From positions 248,001 through 312,000 of the forward strand of contig OZ245893.1 of assembly GCA_965229645.1 (NCBI GenBank): a DNA stretch of 64,000 nt, read 5' to 3'. Numbering within the stretch: the first letter of the stretch is position 1; the number at the start of each line of letters is the position of its first letter. A model generated the notes under the pieces. The model saw only the letters and a program-made list of their open reading frames with translations. It ran no database searches and was not told where the DNA came from. The stretch comes from CAXQZM01 sp965229645. GTDB taxonomy: Bacteria > Pseudomonadota > Alphaproteobacteria > UBA7985. Below are positions 43,115 to 51,848 of this stretch, piece by piece. Position numbers and translations under genes: made by a program.

Positions 43115-44335
43115 ATGAAACATAATCTTATAGTACTCTTTTTTGTCTATGTGATTTCTTGGTGTTTGATGGCCATCGGATACAGCGCTACAGCTTCGGT
43201 CGGGCATCATTTATCCCCATACAAAGCATATATTCTTTTACCATTGATCATGCAGATTTTTGGTGCATCGCTTATTGCCGTTCCCGCGAGCCGCTTGATG
43301 ATTTCGCTAGGTCGAAAAAAATCTTTCATATTTGGGAGCTTTCTTGGTGTTATTGGGCGATTGATGTGCGTTTATAGCCTTTATATTGAAAGCTTTTGGT
43401 TGCTTGTTTGCGCAACTTTGTTCATTGGGATGTTCAACGGATTTGGCGAATTCATTAAATATGCTGCTGCTGAACTTTTTGATGATGAAAACAAGAAAAA
43501 CAGAGTAATTTCCATAATCGTTTCGGGTGGCATTGTGGCGGCGTTTGTTGGGCCTGCAATCGCAAGTTATTCACAAAGCCACTTGAACTTTTTTGGCTCT
43601 TACACAGGTCCTTACCTCGTGGTTGCGGCAATGTGCTTGACGAGTCTTCTTTTGTTTACCATATATGTGCAGGCGGAGACCACAGAGCAAGCGGCGAAGA
43701 AAAGCGCAACGCAAAATGTAAAGCTAAACACAAATTCTCAATACTATAAAGTATTAAGCCATCCCGCATTCATTTTGGGAAGCTCTATGGGCGTTTTGGC
43801 CTACTTAATTATGGGAATCATGATGGACGCGTTTCCGATTACGATGCTTGACCATGGCATGGAGTTCGGGCACACAACGTGTGTTCTGCAGTGGCACATG
43901 CTTGCCATGTTTGCTCCATCTGTTCTAACGTCGATGATTTTAACGCGGATTGGTTTTAATTTTGTGGCCATTTGTGGGATTGCGATGAACGTGGTTGGAA
44001 TCACCTTTGCGCTGCAAGGTAAGGAGTTCTTTAACTTTTTGGGAAGCCTCTTGTTCATCGGCCTAGGTTGGAATTTCATGTATATTGCTGGCACGTCTTT
44101 GATTGCAAATATTGAGGAAAACACTCGCAAATCAGCCGAGGGCTTTAATAACTTGCTTATCACAGCAAGCTATGCGGTTGCAGCTCCTCTCGCTGCGGTT
44201 ATCGTGCTTAGCTACGGTTGGAATGTCTTGAGTATAGTCGCTTTGGTCCTTGCAATAATCGCATTTGGATTTGTATTCGCAGTGAAAGGTGGACGTCCTG
44301 CCTTGGAGATTAGTTCGCAGGTTCCGCGATCATGA
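43115..44335 (+). CDS. MFS transporter
   Basis: 406 residues with about 12 hydrophobic segments. The first helix is LIVLFFVYVISWCLMAIGYS, and the loop SLGRKKSFIFGSFLG (about 65-79) is the MFS motif A region. The family fits drug or metabolite exporters; no substrate can be given. The gene is AT-rich like the hydrolase gene, 3' of the radical-SAM remnant in the same direction, and could be the exporter of a peptide product. Its reading frame is intact. Confidence 0.85.
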   Translation: MKHNLIVLFFVYVISWCLMAIGYSATASVGHHLSPYKAYILLPLIMQIFGASLIAVPASRLMISLGRKKSFIFGSFLGVIGRLMCVYSLYIESFWLLVCATLFIGMFNGFGEFIKYAAAELFDDENKKNRVISIIVSGGIVAAFVGPAIASYSQSHLNFFGSYTGPYLVVAAMCLTSLLLFTIYVQAETTEQAAKKSATQNVKLNTNSQYYKVLSHPAFILGSSMGVLAYLIMGIMMDAFPITMLDHGMEFGHTTCVLQWHMLAMFAPSVLTSMILTRIGFNFVAICGIAMNVVGITFALQGKEFFNFLGSLLFIGLGWNFMYIAGTSLIANIEENTRKSAEGFNNLLITASYAVAAPLAAVIVLSYGWNVLSIVALVLAIIAFGFVFAVKGGRPALEISSQVPRS

Positions 44336-44676
44336 CACAAAGGCATTTAGACAGCGGGACCTCAATCATGCTGAATGTCGTTTCTCTGAAGAGTGGTTTA
44401 GTTAGTGTCCCTTAGCATGGTGTAAATGTATCGAAGGTCATGACCTGGTTTACGATGCGGGCGCGCGTCGCGTCGTTTAAATCCATAATGCTAGAGGTTA
44501 GATGAACTTGGCCTCCTAAAAAATGTGCAGCGGAAGTGGCCGTTGAGCGCGGCGATTTTGGCGGCGCGGTCGGGGTTATGGGCCATGGTGGAAAGCTCCT
44601 GAGTTAGGTAAACTCTCTAGGATTACACAGGTCCAGCATAGGCGGACGCTTGAAAATGAGTGTCAGTTAGACTAGG
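44336..44676. other. Intergenic decay region with a possible gene fragment
   Basis: No intact gene. On the minus strand a 31-codon ORF (44586 down to about 44491, MAHNPDRAAKIAALNGHF at its start) has a good ribosome binding site CAGGAGC before the ATG and may be the head of a truncated transposon gene. The rest shows nothing recognisable. Confidence 0.35.
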
Positions 44677-45267
44677 ATGGAACAGATGGGAGCCTTGTTC
44701 TTCTTTCTTGTGTTCGTGGTCATCTGCGTTGTTTTGGCTCGGTCGCTCGGTTCTGACCAGAGTAGGACTGACTCGCCTCACACAAGGAGGTCCAGGCCAG
44801 AGCCTCGGCCAATTGACGGTGTCAAAGCACCAGCCCCCACGTTAAGAGAGCTTAGAATTACGGGAAGGGCCTATGTGATCGATGGTGACAGCATTCGTAT
44901 CAAAAACACAGAAGTTCGATTGTTCGGCATTGATGCGCCCGAGATCAATCACCCCTACGGCCGCAATGCAAAACATGCCCTTCTAGGTCTGTGTAGAGGC
45001 TAACAGATTGAGGCGACGGTTGTAGGTGGAGATCACTACGGGCGAACAGTCGCCAAATGTCGATTGCCAGATGGTAGCGATCTATCGGCGGAAATGGTGA
45101 AAATGGGTTTGGCGATTGATTGGCCTAAGTATTCGGGCGGTGCATACAGTAACTTGGAGGTTCCAGGCATTCGCAAAAAACTTTGGCTCGCTGATGCTAG
45201 ACAAAAAGGACGGAAACATGTCTGGGAACAATATGAGGCAAGGAAGGGCTCAAATTCAGAGGATTAG
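44677..45267 (+). pseudogene. Staphylococcal-nuclease-like (thermonuclease) protein, broken by one nonsense codon
   Basis: One continuous frame of 196 codons interrupted only by TAA at 45001-45003. Before it: an N-terminal membrane anchor (LFFFLVFVVICVVLA), then the SNase start ITGRAYVIDGDSIRIK and VRLFGIDAPEI with the catalytic arginine and aspartates. After it: QIEATVVGGDHYGRTVAKC with the second catalytic arginine, and MGLAIDWPKYSGGAY. A single CAA/CAG-to-TAA change explains the break, so inactivation is recent or the stop is an assembly error. Confidence 0.85.
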
Positions 45268-45359
45268 GAATATGAGCGACCTATTGGTTCCAGTCGTAGA
45301 ATTAGACGTAAGGCGATTTTTTTCCAGGGTAGATTTAGAATTTTACCTGATCAATTTTA

Positions 45360-46192
45360 GGATCCGTGGACATTAGGAGTTCCTGTTTCTGCAAAATTGT
45401 GTTTCAAACTTCCAAAATAGAAGTTCCAATGAACACAGATCGCTTTGTTGTCACAGAACAGCTCTGGGATGGGATTTCAAGTTTAATTCCAGGTCGCGAT
45501 GGGGTTAGCGGTGTTACTGGAAAAGATAGTCGTCTCTTCTTGGAGGTTGTGCTTTGGCGGGTGCGTGCAGGGCTTCCGTGGCGAGACTTGCCGCCAGAAT
45601 TCGGTAACCCAATTTCGCCGTTTCCGTCGATGGGCCGCAGCAGGTGTTTTTGAGAAACTTTTTGAAGCTCTAAACCAAGACCCCGACTTTGAATACGCTC
45701 TTATCGACGGCACTATCGTAAGCGTTCACCAGAAAGCCAGTGGCGCAAAAGGGGGACTCAAAATCAGGCCATTGGACGTTCAAGAGGTGGATTGACGACC
45801 CAGATCGTTGCCTTGGTTGATGGCTTAGGGAACCTGGCTCGCTTCCTGCTGTTGCCTGGTTAAGCCCATGACATGCAAGGGGTCAAGCCGCTCATAGAGG
45901 GCGTCTGTTTTGATGCTCTATTGGCTGACAAGGCTTTCGATGTAGACTGGCTTCTCGAAGACTTAGATCAGCGCGGTGCGACTGCGGTGATCCCACCCAA
46001 AGCAAATCGCAAAACCCAACGCCAGTATGATAAGCACGTCTATAAATGGCGGCATCTGGTGGAAAATTACTTCGCTAAGATCAAAGAGTTCAGAGGCATC
46101 GCAACGCCTTATGACAAAACAGATTGCTCATATCGCGCTGCTTGGTATCTGACTGCAACCGTGATCGGTGCAAGATTATTGTCCACGGACCC
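45360..46192 (+). mobile_element. IS5-family element (about 833 bp), degenerate
   Basis: Inverted ends GGATCCGTGGACA (45360) and TGTCCACGGACCC (to 46192) match in 12 of 13 positions and are flanked on both sides by TA, the likely target duplication. Inside is a broken transposase. The right end lies on the stop codon of the bamE gene. Confidence 0.85.
45429..46192 (+). pseudogene. IS5-family transposase, frameshifted
   Basis: The head reads TEQLWDGISSLIPG and VVLWRVRAGLPWRDLPPEFG. After a frameshift near 45605 it continues with FRRFRRWAAAGVFEKLFEAL and LIDGTIVSVHQKASGAKGG, then a second break near 45790, then LLADKAFDVDWLLEDLDQRG, VIPPKANRK and VENYFAKIKEFRGIATPYDK. At least two frameshifts and a deletion between segments 2 and 3 (the DD spacing is lost) make it non-functional, unless programmed shifting compensates, which is unlikely for two sites. 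Confidence 0.9.
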
Positions 46193-46608
46193 TAGAACCG
46201 CCCTATATTGCCGAGCAGTTCTTCGACGAGGGAGATCGTGCGTCCGTTGGTCGGGGTGCGATTGGAATCTGGGAAGATTTGGCGCCCGTCTTGCAGGTCA
46301 AATTGCACAAGGGATTGGACGCGGCCGCCCGATATATCGAGGGCGAGGATGCGCCGCTCGACCGGTTTTGGGTCTCGGAGCAAACGCACCTCAAAGCGGG
46401 TGCCGATATAGGCGATGAGGTCGGGGTCGAGGGCTGAGGTATAGGACGGCGGCCCCACCAGGGCCTGCAACTCTGCCACGTCCATCCCGACGCGCACGGC
46501 TTGGGTTTCCGCCTCACTCAAAAAAGTTCCGCTGGTTTCTAGGGTTGGTTGACACGCTGCCAAACTCAGCCCCAGCAAGGCCAAACAGGCCGTTCGAATA
46601 AGACGCAT
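46192..46608 (-). CDS. bamE: BamE/SmpA-like outer-membrane assembly lipoprotein
   Basis: 138 residues. Signal peptide with lipobox (LALLGLSLAAC, Cys20 region). The SmpA/OmlA core shows VRVGMDVAELQALVGPPSYTSA, AYIGTRFEVR and the family's end VEELLGNIGRF. It is a subunit of the BAM complex that inserts beta-barrels. The stop codon TAG is formed at the border of an IS5 element, so the native C-terminus may have been a little longer. The ATG at 46608 gives the signal peptide. Divergent from the bc1 chaperone gene, an arrangement conserved in alphaproteobacteria. Confidence 0.9.
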   Translation of the reverse strand: MRLIRTACLALLGLSLAACQPTLETSGTFLSEAETQAVRVGMDVAELQALVGPPSYTSALDPDLIAYIGTRFEVRLLRDPKPVERRILALDISGGRVQSLVQFDLQDGRQIFPDSNRTPTNGRTISLVEELLGNIGRF

Positions 46609-46739
46609 CGTCCTCTCCACAATTTCTCTGCGCTCGCCCGTAGCGGGGTTCCAAGTCGAAACGACCAAAGTGACCATTCGCGCTATCAAAGGACTTAAAG
46701 CCATTTCAAAACAAATGCGAATGGCTTTAAGGGGCGCCG

Positions 46740-47288
46740 ATGCGCGTTCTTCGCACTCTCTTGAAGGGAAAGCAAGCCCTGGACAGCCCGCAAAGCCTCG
46801 GTGCCCAGCTCTACGCTGCTTTGCTGCGACCGTCGGTCTTGGCGGAGGCCTTAGGCCTATGCCAGCTTGAGGATACCTTGCAGGGGCGCTTTGCTGCGGT
46901 GAGTTTGTGCGCTGCCGTGGTATTGCATCGGCCCCCCCAGGGGCCTTCGGCTTTGGCGCACGCCTTGCAAGAGGCGCTGAGGGCTGACGCGACTGCGACG
47001 AGAGCGACCCTAGAGCGCGAACTGGTCGGCGCCATGGTACAAGATATTGATACGGCCTTTCGCGAGCATTCCCTGGGGGATGCGACGGTGAAGAAGCACG
47101 CCAAGAACCATGCAGCGGCGCTCTACGGACGGCTTCGCGCTTATGCGGCTATGCTGGCGGGGCAGGGTGAACCTGCTGAACAGGTGCTGCGCCGAAATCT
47201 CTACGCGAACAGCCCCACGCAGGGCCAAGTGGCGGCGCTCGCGGACCTTCTACCAAAACTCGAAGGGCTGATCGGAACGTCACTATGA
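46740..47288 (+). CDS. Ubiquinol-cytochrome c chaperone (CBP3-like)
   Basis: 182 residues. The block LVGAMVQDIDTAFREHSLGD, followed by VKKHAKNHAAALYGRLRAYA, is typical of the CBP3/UQCC family that helps assemble the cytochrome bc1 complex. The start RVLRTLLKGKQ is shorter than in mitochondrial relatives. AAGGGG precedes the ATG. It overlaps the next gene by 4 bp (ATGA), forming the usual pair with yceD in alphaproteobacteria. Confidence 0.88.
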   Translation: MRVLRTLLKGKQALDSPQSLGAQLYAALLRPSVLAEALGLCQLEDTLQGRFAAVSLCAAVVLHRPPQGPSALAHALQEALRADATATRATLERELVGAMVQDIDTAFREHSLGDATVKKHAKNHAAALYGRLRAYAAMLAGQGEPAEQVLRRNLYANSPTQGQVAALADLLPKLEGLIGTSL

Positions 47289-47785
47289 GATTTGCATCGC
47301 GACTGCTCACGGCCGACGCCTGGCTTCGGCGTCTGGACCAAGTGTTTGACCTGAATGACGCCAGGGCGGACTTGCAGGACCTCCTAGGCTTGGAAGTTTT
47401 GGGGATGCGCGCGGATCTACGCCCATGCCAGGTGTACGACCCGAAGATTTTGACATTTCGGGGCACTTACGACGTGACGCTGGCGCGAACTTGCGGGGTA
47501 AGTCTCGAGCTGTTTCACGAACGCCTCCAAGGCACCTTTGAACGGTCCTTAACGCTATCGCCGTCGGCGCCCGCGCTGCCCGACGGTGCCGAGGAAGCCG
47601 AGGAGTTTCCCTTCGCGGGCGTGGCGCTGCTGCCCTTGCTCGGCGACGAAATCGCGCTGAGTGCCGCCGCGTTCCCGCGCAAACCTGGTGCCAAGGTGCC
47701 AGATCATCGGGTGGAGCCGGCGGACGCCGATCAAAATCAGCGACCGAACCCGTTCGCGGCGCTCGCGGCCCTGAAACGAGCCTGA
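47285..47785 (+). CDS. yceD: DUF177/YceD-family protein
   Basis: 166 residues of the YceD family, whose members accompany rpmF and affect 23S rRNA/L32 accumulation in several organisms. The visible core is ADLRPCQVYDPKILTFRGTY, LARTCGVSLELFHERLQGTF and the acidic stretch PDGAEEAEEFPF. The C-terminal end DQNQRPNPFAALAALK is the conserved tail. rpmF and plsX do not follow here; a tRNA gene does. It is coupled to the upstream chaperone gene. Confidence 0.87.
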   Translation: MRFASRLLTADAWLRRLDQVFDLNDARADLQDLLGLEVLGMRADLRPCQVYDPKILTFRGTYDVTLARTCGVSLELFHERLQGTFERSLTLSPSAPALPDGAEEAEEFPFAGVALLPLLGDEIALSAAAFPRKPGAKVPDHRVEPADADQNQRPNPFAALAALKRA

Positions 47786-47844
47786 TCGCAGCGGATACTT
47801 GTGTCGCCAGCGCCGATGGCGGGTCGTTTCTATTAAGGCAGAAA

Positions 47845-47918
47845 TGATCCCAGCAGGATTCGAACCTGCGGCCTGCGGATTAGGAATCCGCCGCTCTATC
47901 CGACTGAGCTATGGGACC
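47845..47918 (-). tRNA. tRNA-Arg (anticodon CCT)
   Basis: On the minus strand: acceptor GGTCCCA pairs with TGGGATC (one G-T pair), D arm TAGCTCAGTCGGATAGAGC, anticodon loop TTCCTAA in the stem GCGGA/TCCGC, T arm GCAGG-TTCGAAT-CCTGC. There is no encoded CCA, unlike the other three tRNAs here. Confidence 0.95.
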
Positions 47919-48006
47919 AAAGATCGACGTTTTCAAACACCGCGCATCGCGCACAATGTCTGCCCATTCGGACCGAAAGTCCAGGTGTTTTTTTGGCCGC
48001 TGAATT

Positions 48007-48174
48007 ATACCCGCGGCGATAAGGGCCGCGACTGCGGCCCCCGTAGCGGCCCCGAGAACAGCGCGAAAGCGCCTCGGGGTATAAGCGGAGGCCCCGTCGG
48101 AGGCGAAACGCGTAGCGTTTCTGCCGTGAGACATTAAAAGGCAAAAAAGTGTCAACTTTTTTGCCCGTTGGTTT
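48007..48174. mobile_element. MITE family A, copy 3 (about 168 bp)
   Basis: Starts ATACCCGCGGCGATAAGGGC and ends CCCGTTGGTTT. It shares GCGGCCCCGAG, GCGCCTCGGGGTATAAGCG, GGCCCCGTCGGAGGCGAAAC and GTTTCTGCCGTGAGACA with the copy at 62829. The inner hairpin near the left end is deleted. Its right end touches the stop codon of cobO. Confidence 0.85.
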
Positions 48175-48737
48175 TAGCGGTTTTTGCCAGGAACCCAAAG
48201 GACGTCCGCCGCGCCCTGATCGTTTTCTGCGCGCGCCAGCACAAACAGAAGGTCCGACAGGCGATTAAGATACTTGAGCGCGTCGGCGGTGATTTCTTCG
48301 GATTCTGCCAACGCCGACGTCAGACGCTCGGCGCGGCGGCAGACCGTGCGCGCTTGGTGCAAGTAGGCACTGGCCGCCGATCCGCCAGGCAAGATGAAGG
48401 ACTTGAGCGCGTCGAGCTTGGCGTTGAAGGCGTCGATCTGCGTCTCGACCCAGGCGACTTGGGTCTCGCTCATCCGCAAAGGGGGATACTCCGGGTTGTC
48501 TTGAATAGGCGTGGCAAGATCGGCGCCGCAGTCGAACAGGTCATTTTGGACGCGACCCAGGATCGCATCGAGCGGCGGGGACACGTGCAGACGCGCCAAA
48601 CCGATGACCGAGTTTGCTTCATCGACCGTGCCATAGGCCTCGACCCGCAGGTGATGCTTGGCGACACGCGAGCCGTCGGACAGGGAGGTTTTGCCCTTAT
48701 CGCCGCCGCGGGTGTAGATGCGCGTGAGTTCAACCAT
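48174..48737 (-). CDS. cobO: PduO-type ATP:cob(I)alamin adenosyltransferase
   Basis: 187 residues. It transfers the adenosyl group of ATP to cob(I)alamin to make coenzyme B12. The ATP loop is RIYTRGGDKGKTSLSDGSR at the N-terminus, and the helical part has YGTVDEANSVIGLAR, QNDLFDCGADLATP, FILPGGSAASAYLHQARTVC (with catalytic Arg) and LSDLLFVLAR. The TAA stop overlaps the end of a MITE. It follows the HIG1-like gene by 1 bp, a common alphaproteobacterial pair. The name pduO or cobA2 is also used for this type. Confidence 0.93.
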   Translation of the reverse strand: MVELTRIYTRGGDKGKTSLSDGSRVAKHHLRVEAYGTVDEANSVIGLARLHVSPPLDAILGRVQNDLFDCGADLATPIQDNPEYPPLRMSETQVAWVETQIDAFNAKLDALKSFILPGGSAASAYLHQARTVCRRAERLTSALAESEEITADALKYLNRLSDLLFVLARAENDQGAADVLWVPGKNR

Positions 48738-48738
48738 C

Positions 48739-49050
48739 TTAGAGCCCGCCGATGCTCTCGCCGCGGTTCATCAGTAGCAGGGTCCCGCATAAAATGGTCA
48801 TGCCCTGGGCGAAGACGCGGCTGCGCATCAGATAGGTGGTCCATTTGGCCTGGCTGGCCCGATCTTGCGTCGCCGCGCCAAAGGTCATCATGCCCAGCCC
48901 TGCGAACAGGGCGATCACGGTAGAAAGCAACCCCAGGGCGATGCCAAAGTAAAGAATCAGGTTGAACGCGCCGCTGCCCAGCACCGCGCGCAACACGAGC
49001 AAGATCGCAGCAGCCAAGCCGAGCGCGATCAAAGAGTTTTTCAATGTCAT
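48739..49050 (-). CDS. HIG1-domain-like small membrane protein
   Basis: 103 residues with an N-terminal helix (LIALGLAAAILLVLRAVLG) and two further hydrophobic segments (LILYFGIALGLLSTVIALFAGLG is split by a glycine-rich turn), then ASQAKWTTYLMRSRVFAQGMTIL, which resembles the HIG1 helix pair. HIG1-type proteins attach to respiratory complexes in mitochondria and bacteria. It is directly upstream of cobO, as in many alphaproteobacteria; a functional link is not known. Confidence 0.8.
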   Translation of the reverse strand: MTLKNSLIALGLAAAILLVLRAVLGSGAFNLILYFGIALGLLSTVIALFAGLGMMTFGAATQDRASQAKWTTYLMRSRVFAQGMTILCGTLLLMNRGESIGGL

Positions 49051-49137
49051 CGGCCTTACTTAAGCGACACCGCCGCAAAAGCTAGGCTTTCTTGGCGTCG
49101 ATTTTCAAACCCGGGCGTGCAAGCGGAGTGCCCCGTA

Positions 49138-49296
49138 ATATCATCGGCGGGTAAGTTTGACTCGTCGAGCCGTTGATGGACGCGAAAGTACTGAATTGCA
49201 AATTCAGTACTTATGAAGGACTAGCGACCAAGTGGGAGCGCAGCCTGCGTGGCGCAGACACGCGACACAAGGGTCGTTGCAAACGACCCTTGGTAT
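49138..49296. mobile_element. MITE family B, copy 1 (159 bp)
   Basis: Begins ATATCATCGGC and ends in the hairpin AAGGGTCGTTGCAAACGACC followed by CTTGGTAT. An inner palindrome GTACTGAATT-GC-AAATTCAGTAC is present. TA flanks both sides. It has the same length as the copy at 60036 (159 bp). The right end supplies the first T-A pair of the MATE gene's stop codon. Confidence 0.88.
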
Positions 49297-50684
49297 TAGT
49301 GGCCTCGGGACGGGGCGTAGGGCGTCACGGGGCGATGGAAGCTATGCTGTTCGATGGTCCCGCAGGCGGCAGCGCGGTGCACCAAGCGATAGGCGAACAA
49401 AAACGCCACCGACCCCGAAATAATCGTTGCAGCATACTGCCCGATGATGAGCGCGAAGGGCGAGCCCACCAATCCGCCCAGCGCCACAAAGGGGACCGTG
49501 AGAATCAAGTCCCGAAAGAGGTTCGCATAGGTGGCATAGGTAGGATGGCCTATATTGGTGAAGGTCTGGCTTGCGGCCAAATGCAACCCAAAGAAGCCGT
49601 AGCTGAAAGCAATTACCTGGCAGTAAAAGGTCAGGACATCCGCCGCCACGCCGTCGAGGCGAAAGGCGAGCACCAGCAAAGGGGCGCATAGGGCCAGGAT
49701 CAGGGCCGCGCCCAGGGCATAGGCGAAAGAAAAGCCCCCAGCCAATATCAACGCGCGTTCGACGCGGTCGCGCTGATCGGCGCCAAAGTTCTGACCCACG
49801 ATCGGGGCGAGGGCCATGGCCAGGGTCAAAATTCCGACAAAGGCGAGCGGCATGAGGCGGCCAAAGACCGAAGCCCCCGCGATCACTTCGGGGCCATGAG
49901 CGGACAAGGCGCGCGTGACATAGGCGCTGCCGAGCGGGGTTGAAAGGGAGGTCAGCAAGGACGGCAAGGCAACGGCAAAGACAGGGCGCAAGGAATGACG
50001 AATCGCCGAAATCCTTGCCCCGAGCAGGAGGCGTTCCTGATAGAGCGTATAATAGAGCGCCACCGCGACGACCGCAACGCGGGAGAGCAAGGTGGCGTAC
50101 GCCGCGCCTTGCAGCCCCAGGTCGAGGGCAAAAATGAAGATGGGGTCGAAGACGGCGTTGACCGCCCCGCCCAAGATGGTCGCGATCATAGACTTGCGCA
50201 CCAAGCCCGCGCCGCGCAAGGCCGCGCCCGAACACATGCCCAAAATCAACAGGGGCAGGCCAAAATTGGCGATTTGGAAATAGCGCGTAGCCAAGTCCAA
50301 AACCATGGCGTCCGCGCCCAGCAACCCCAGTAAAGTCGGGGCGGAAAAGTGCAGAACCACCGCCGTGCCAATCCCCAAGATCAGTCCCAACAAGGCCACG
50401 TCCAGATAGGCCTGCGCCGCCCCTGCGCGATCCTCACGACCCAAGGCTTGCGATACAAGGCTGGAGGAGGCAACCGATAGGGCCATGCCGATGGCCGAGG
50501 CAAAAAACAGCAAGATTCCCGCAAAGCCCACAGCAGCAGCCAAGGCGGGCTCCCCCAGTTGCGCGATGAACGCCATATCGACCAGATCGACCAGAAAAAT
50601 CGCCACCATGCCGATGCCCGAGGCGACGACACCTTGACGCAAATGCCCCCACAAGGGGCCGTGGGTGTAGAGCGCTTGGGCCAT
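49296..50684 (-). CDS. MATE-family multidrug efflux transporter
   Basis: 462 residues with 12 predicted membrane helices. It starts with the MATE first helix region (VDLVDMAFIAQLGEPALAA) and has ASSSLVSQALGREDR, GMCSGAALRGAGLVRKSM, FGRLMPLAFVGILTLAMALAPIVGQNFGA and TFTNIGHPTYATYANLFRD. Such pumps expel cationic drugs against Na+ or H+. The ATG at 50684 with GGAGGA before it is preferred over a TTG at 50708. The stop codon TAA lies at the junction with a MITE, so the last residues may differ from relatives. Confidence 0.92.
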   Translation of the reverse strand: MAQALYTHGPLWGHLRQGVVASGIGMVAIFLVDLVDMAFIAQLGEPALAAAVGFAGILLFFASAIGMALSVASSSLVSQALGREDRAGAAQAYLDVALLGLILGIGTAVVLHFSAPTLLGLLGADAMVLDLATRYFQIANFGLPLLILGMCSGAALRGAGLVRKSMIATILGGAVNAVFDPIFIFALDLGLQGAAYATLLSRVAVVAVALYYTLYQERLLLGARISAIRHSLRPVFAVALPSLLTSLSTPLGSAYVTRALSAHGPEVIAGASVFGRLMPLAFVGILTLAMALAPIVGQNFGADQRDRVERALILAGGFSFAYALGAALILALCAPLLVLAFRLDGVAADVLTFYCQVIAFSYGFFGLHLAASQTFTNIGHPTYATYANLFRDLILTVPFVALGGLVGSPFALIIGQYAATIISGSVAFLFAYRLVHRAAACGTIEQHSFHRPVTPYAPSRGH

Positions 50685-50828
50685 GGTCCTGTCCTCCGTT
50701 TTGAACAAAGCAAGATCCTAGCATAGCTCTGGACCTGACACCACGCGCTTGGGAGGCGGCGTTTTTTGTTACTCTTGCGCGCTTACTTGGGTTAAGAGGA
50801 AACCCGCGTGTCCAACTGGAGGTCCTTC

Positions 50829-51437
50829 ATGCGATCCTTTGTCCTTTGTTGTTTTGCGGTGGTGGCCCTTGGGGGGTGCAGCGGCGTGTCCCCCCGTCAA
50901 GAAGCCGCCGATCGAGCCGCTGTTGCCAGCTTGGCCGCGCAGGACTTGGCCGAAGCTTACGACGCCATGGGCGCATTTTGCCTGAACATTGCCGAAGGAA
51001 ATCGGATGAACGCAGACACTTTAAGGTCCAAGGGATTCAAAAAATTCCAAGATACGTTCGAGCGAACCTGGACCCAAGGTAGCGTCACGAGCAGCTTGAT
51101 GATCGATGCCAAAATCGCCCCGCTGGAGAAAAAGGGGTGCGCGATCTCCGTGGGCTATGACAACGATCATGCGCTGCCGTTCCCAACGACCCAGCCCATC
51201 CGCGACGGATTGGTGGCCTATTTAACCAATCAGGGGTTCAGCGTGACCGACGAAGGCGATCAAGACCTCTCGGTCGGCGCCGCCGACAGCCAACCCTTGT
51301 TTGAGTTCAAGTTTGGCCGCAACAATATCCAGTCAGCCAAACGCGGCGACACGGAAATCACCTTGGCATCCTACGAACGCGATGGGGTCATGTACGAGTT
51401 TTTTGAACGCGAGATACGAGACGGACTGGTGTTCTAA
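50829..51437 (+). CDS. Hypothetical lipoprotein
   Basis: 202 residues. Signal peptide with lipobox VVALGGCSG (Cys near residue 17). GGAGG lies 6 bp before the ATG at 50829. The mature part is rich in charged residues and contains VASLAAQDLAEAYDAMGAF and a later beta-rich part (ITLASYERDGVMYEFFEREI). No family is recognised. It stands alone between the divergent MATE gene and a repeat-rich region. Probably anchored to the inner or outer membrane. Confidence 0.75.
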   Translation: MRSFVLCCFAVVALGGCSGVSPRQEAADRAAVASLAAQDLAEAYDAMGAFCLNIAEGNRMNADTLRSKGFKKFQDTFERTWTQGSVTSSLMIDAKIAPLEKKGCAISVGYDNDHALPFPTTQPIRDGLVAYLTNQGFSVTDEGDQDLSVGAADSQPLFEFKFGRNNIQSAKRGDTEITLASYERDGVMYEFFEREIRDGLVF

Positions 51438-51620
51438 GCCACAGGCAGGGGTATTGCGATCAATCTGCTTCTTCGGACTGCACCGAAAATCAACGAGGGA
51501 ACCGAAGTCCAAGCAGCGGATGGGACCGAAGGGTCCATCCCCAGACCGACCCTTCATACCAACACAAAGATCTTACCATCCTTGTCCAATTCAGGAGTTC
51601 GGGGCCGCGCGTTTCGTGCG
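51438..51620. other. Intergenic region downstream of the lipoprotein gene
   Basis: No gene or clear terminator seen. It leads into the tandem repeat block. Confidence 0.4.
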
Positions 51621-51848
51621 CGGGCGTTCCCTGCGCCCTTGGGGCTTGGAGCCCAACTGTTTGGAGCGCGGGCGTTCCCTGCGCCCTTGGGGCTTGGAGC
51701 CCAACTGTTTGGAGCGCGGGCGTTCCCTGCGCCCTTGGGGCTTGGAGCCCAACTGTTTGGAGCGCGGGCGTTCCCTGCGCCCTTGGGGCTTGGAGCCCAA
51801 CTGTTTGGAGCGCGGGCGTTCCCTGCGCCCTTGGGGCTTGGAGCCCGC
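51621..51848. repeat. 48-bp tandem repeat, five copies (last partial)
   Basis: Units start at 51621, 51669, 51717, 51765 and 51813, each CGGGCGTTCCCTGCGCCC + TTGGGGCTTGGAGCCCAA + CTGTTTGGAGCG. Copies are identical except the end of the fifth. Each has an inner hairpin (GGGCT-TGG-AGCCC). The period is a multiple of three, so both strands stay open, which creates false ORFs. It lies between the lipoprotein gene and sat-cysC. Confidence 0.95.

Noticed and set aside
45873..46418. Intact 181-codon gene
   Set aside because: It is the frameshifted tail of the IS5 transposase running through the IS end into bamE antisense sequence.
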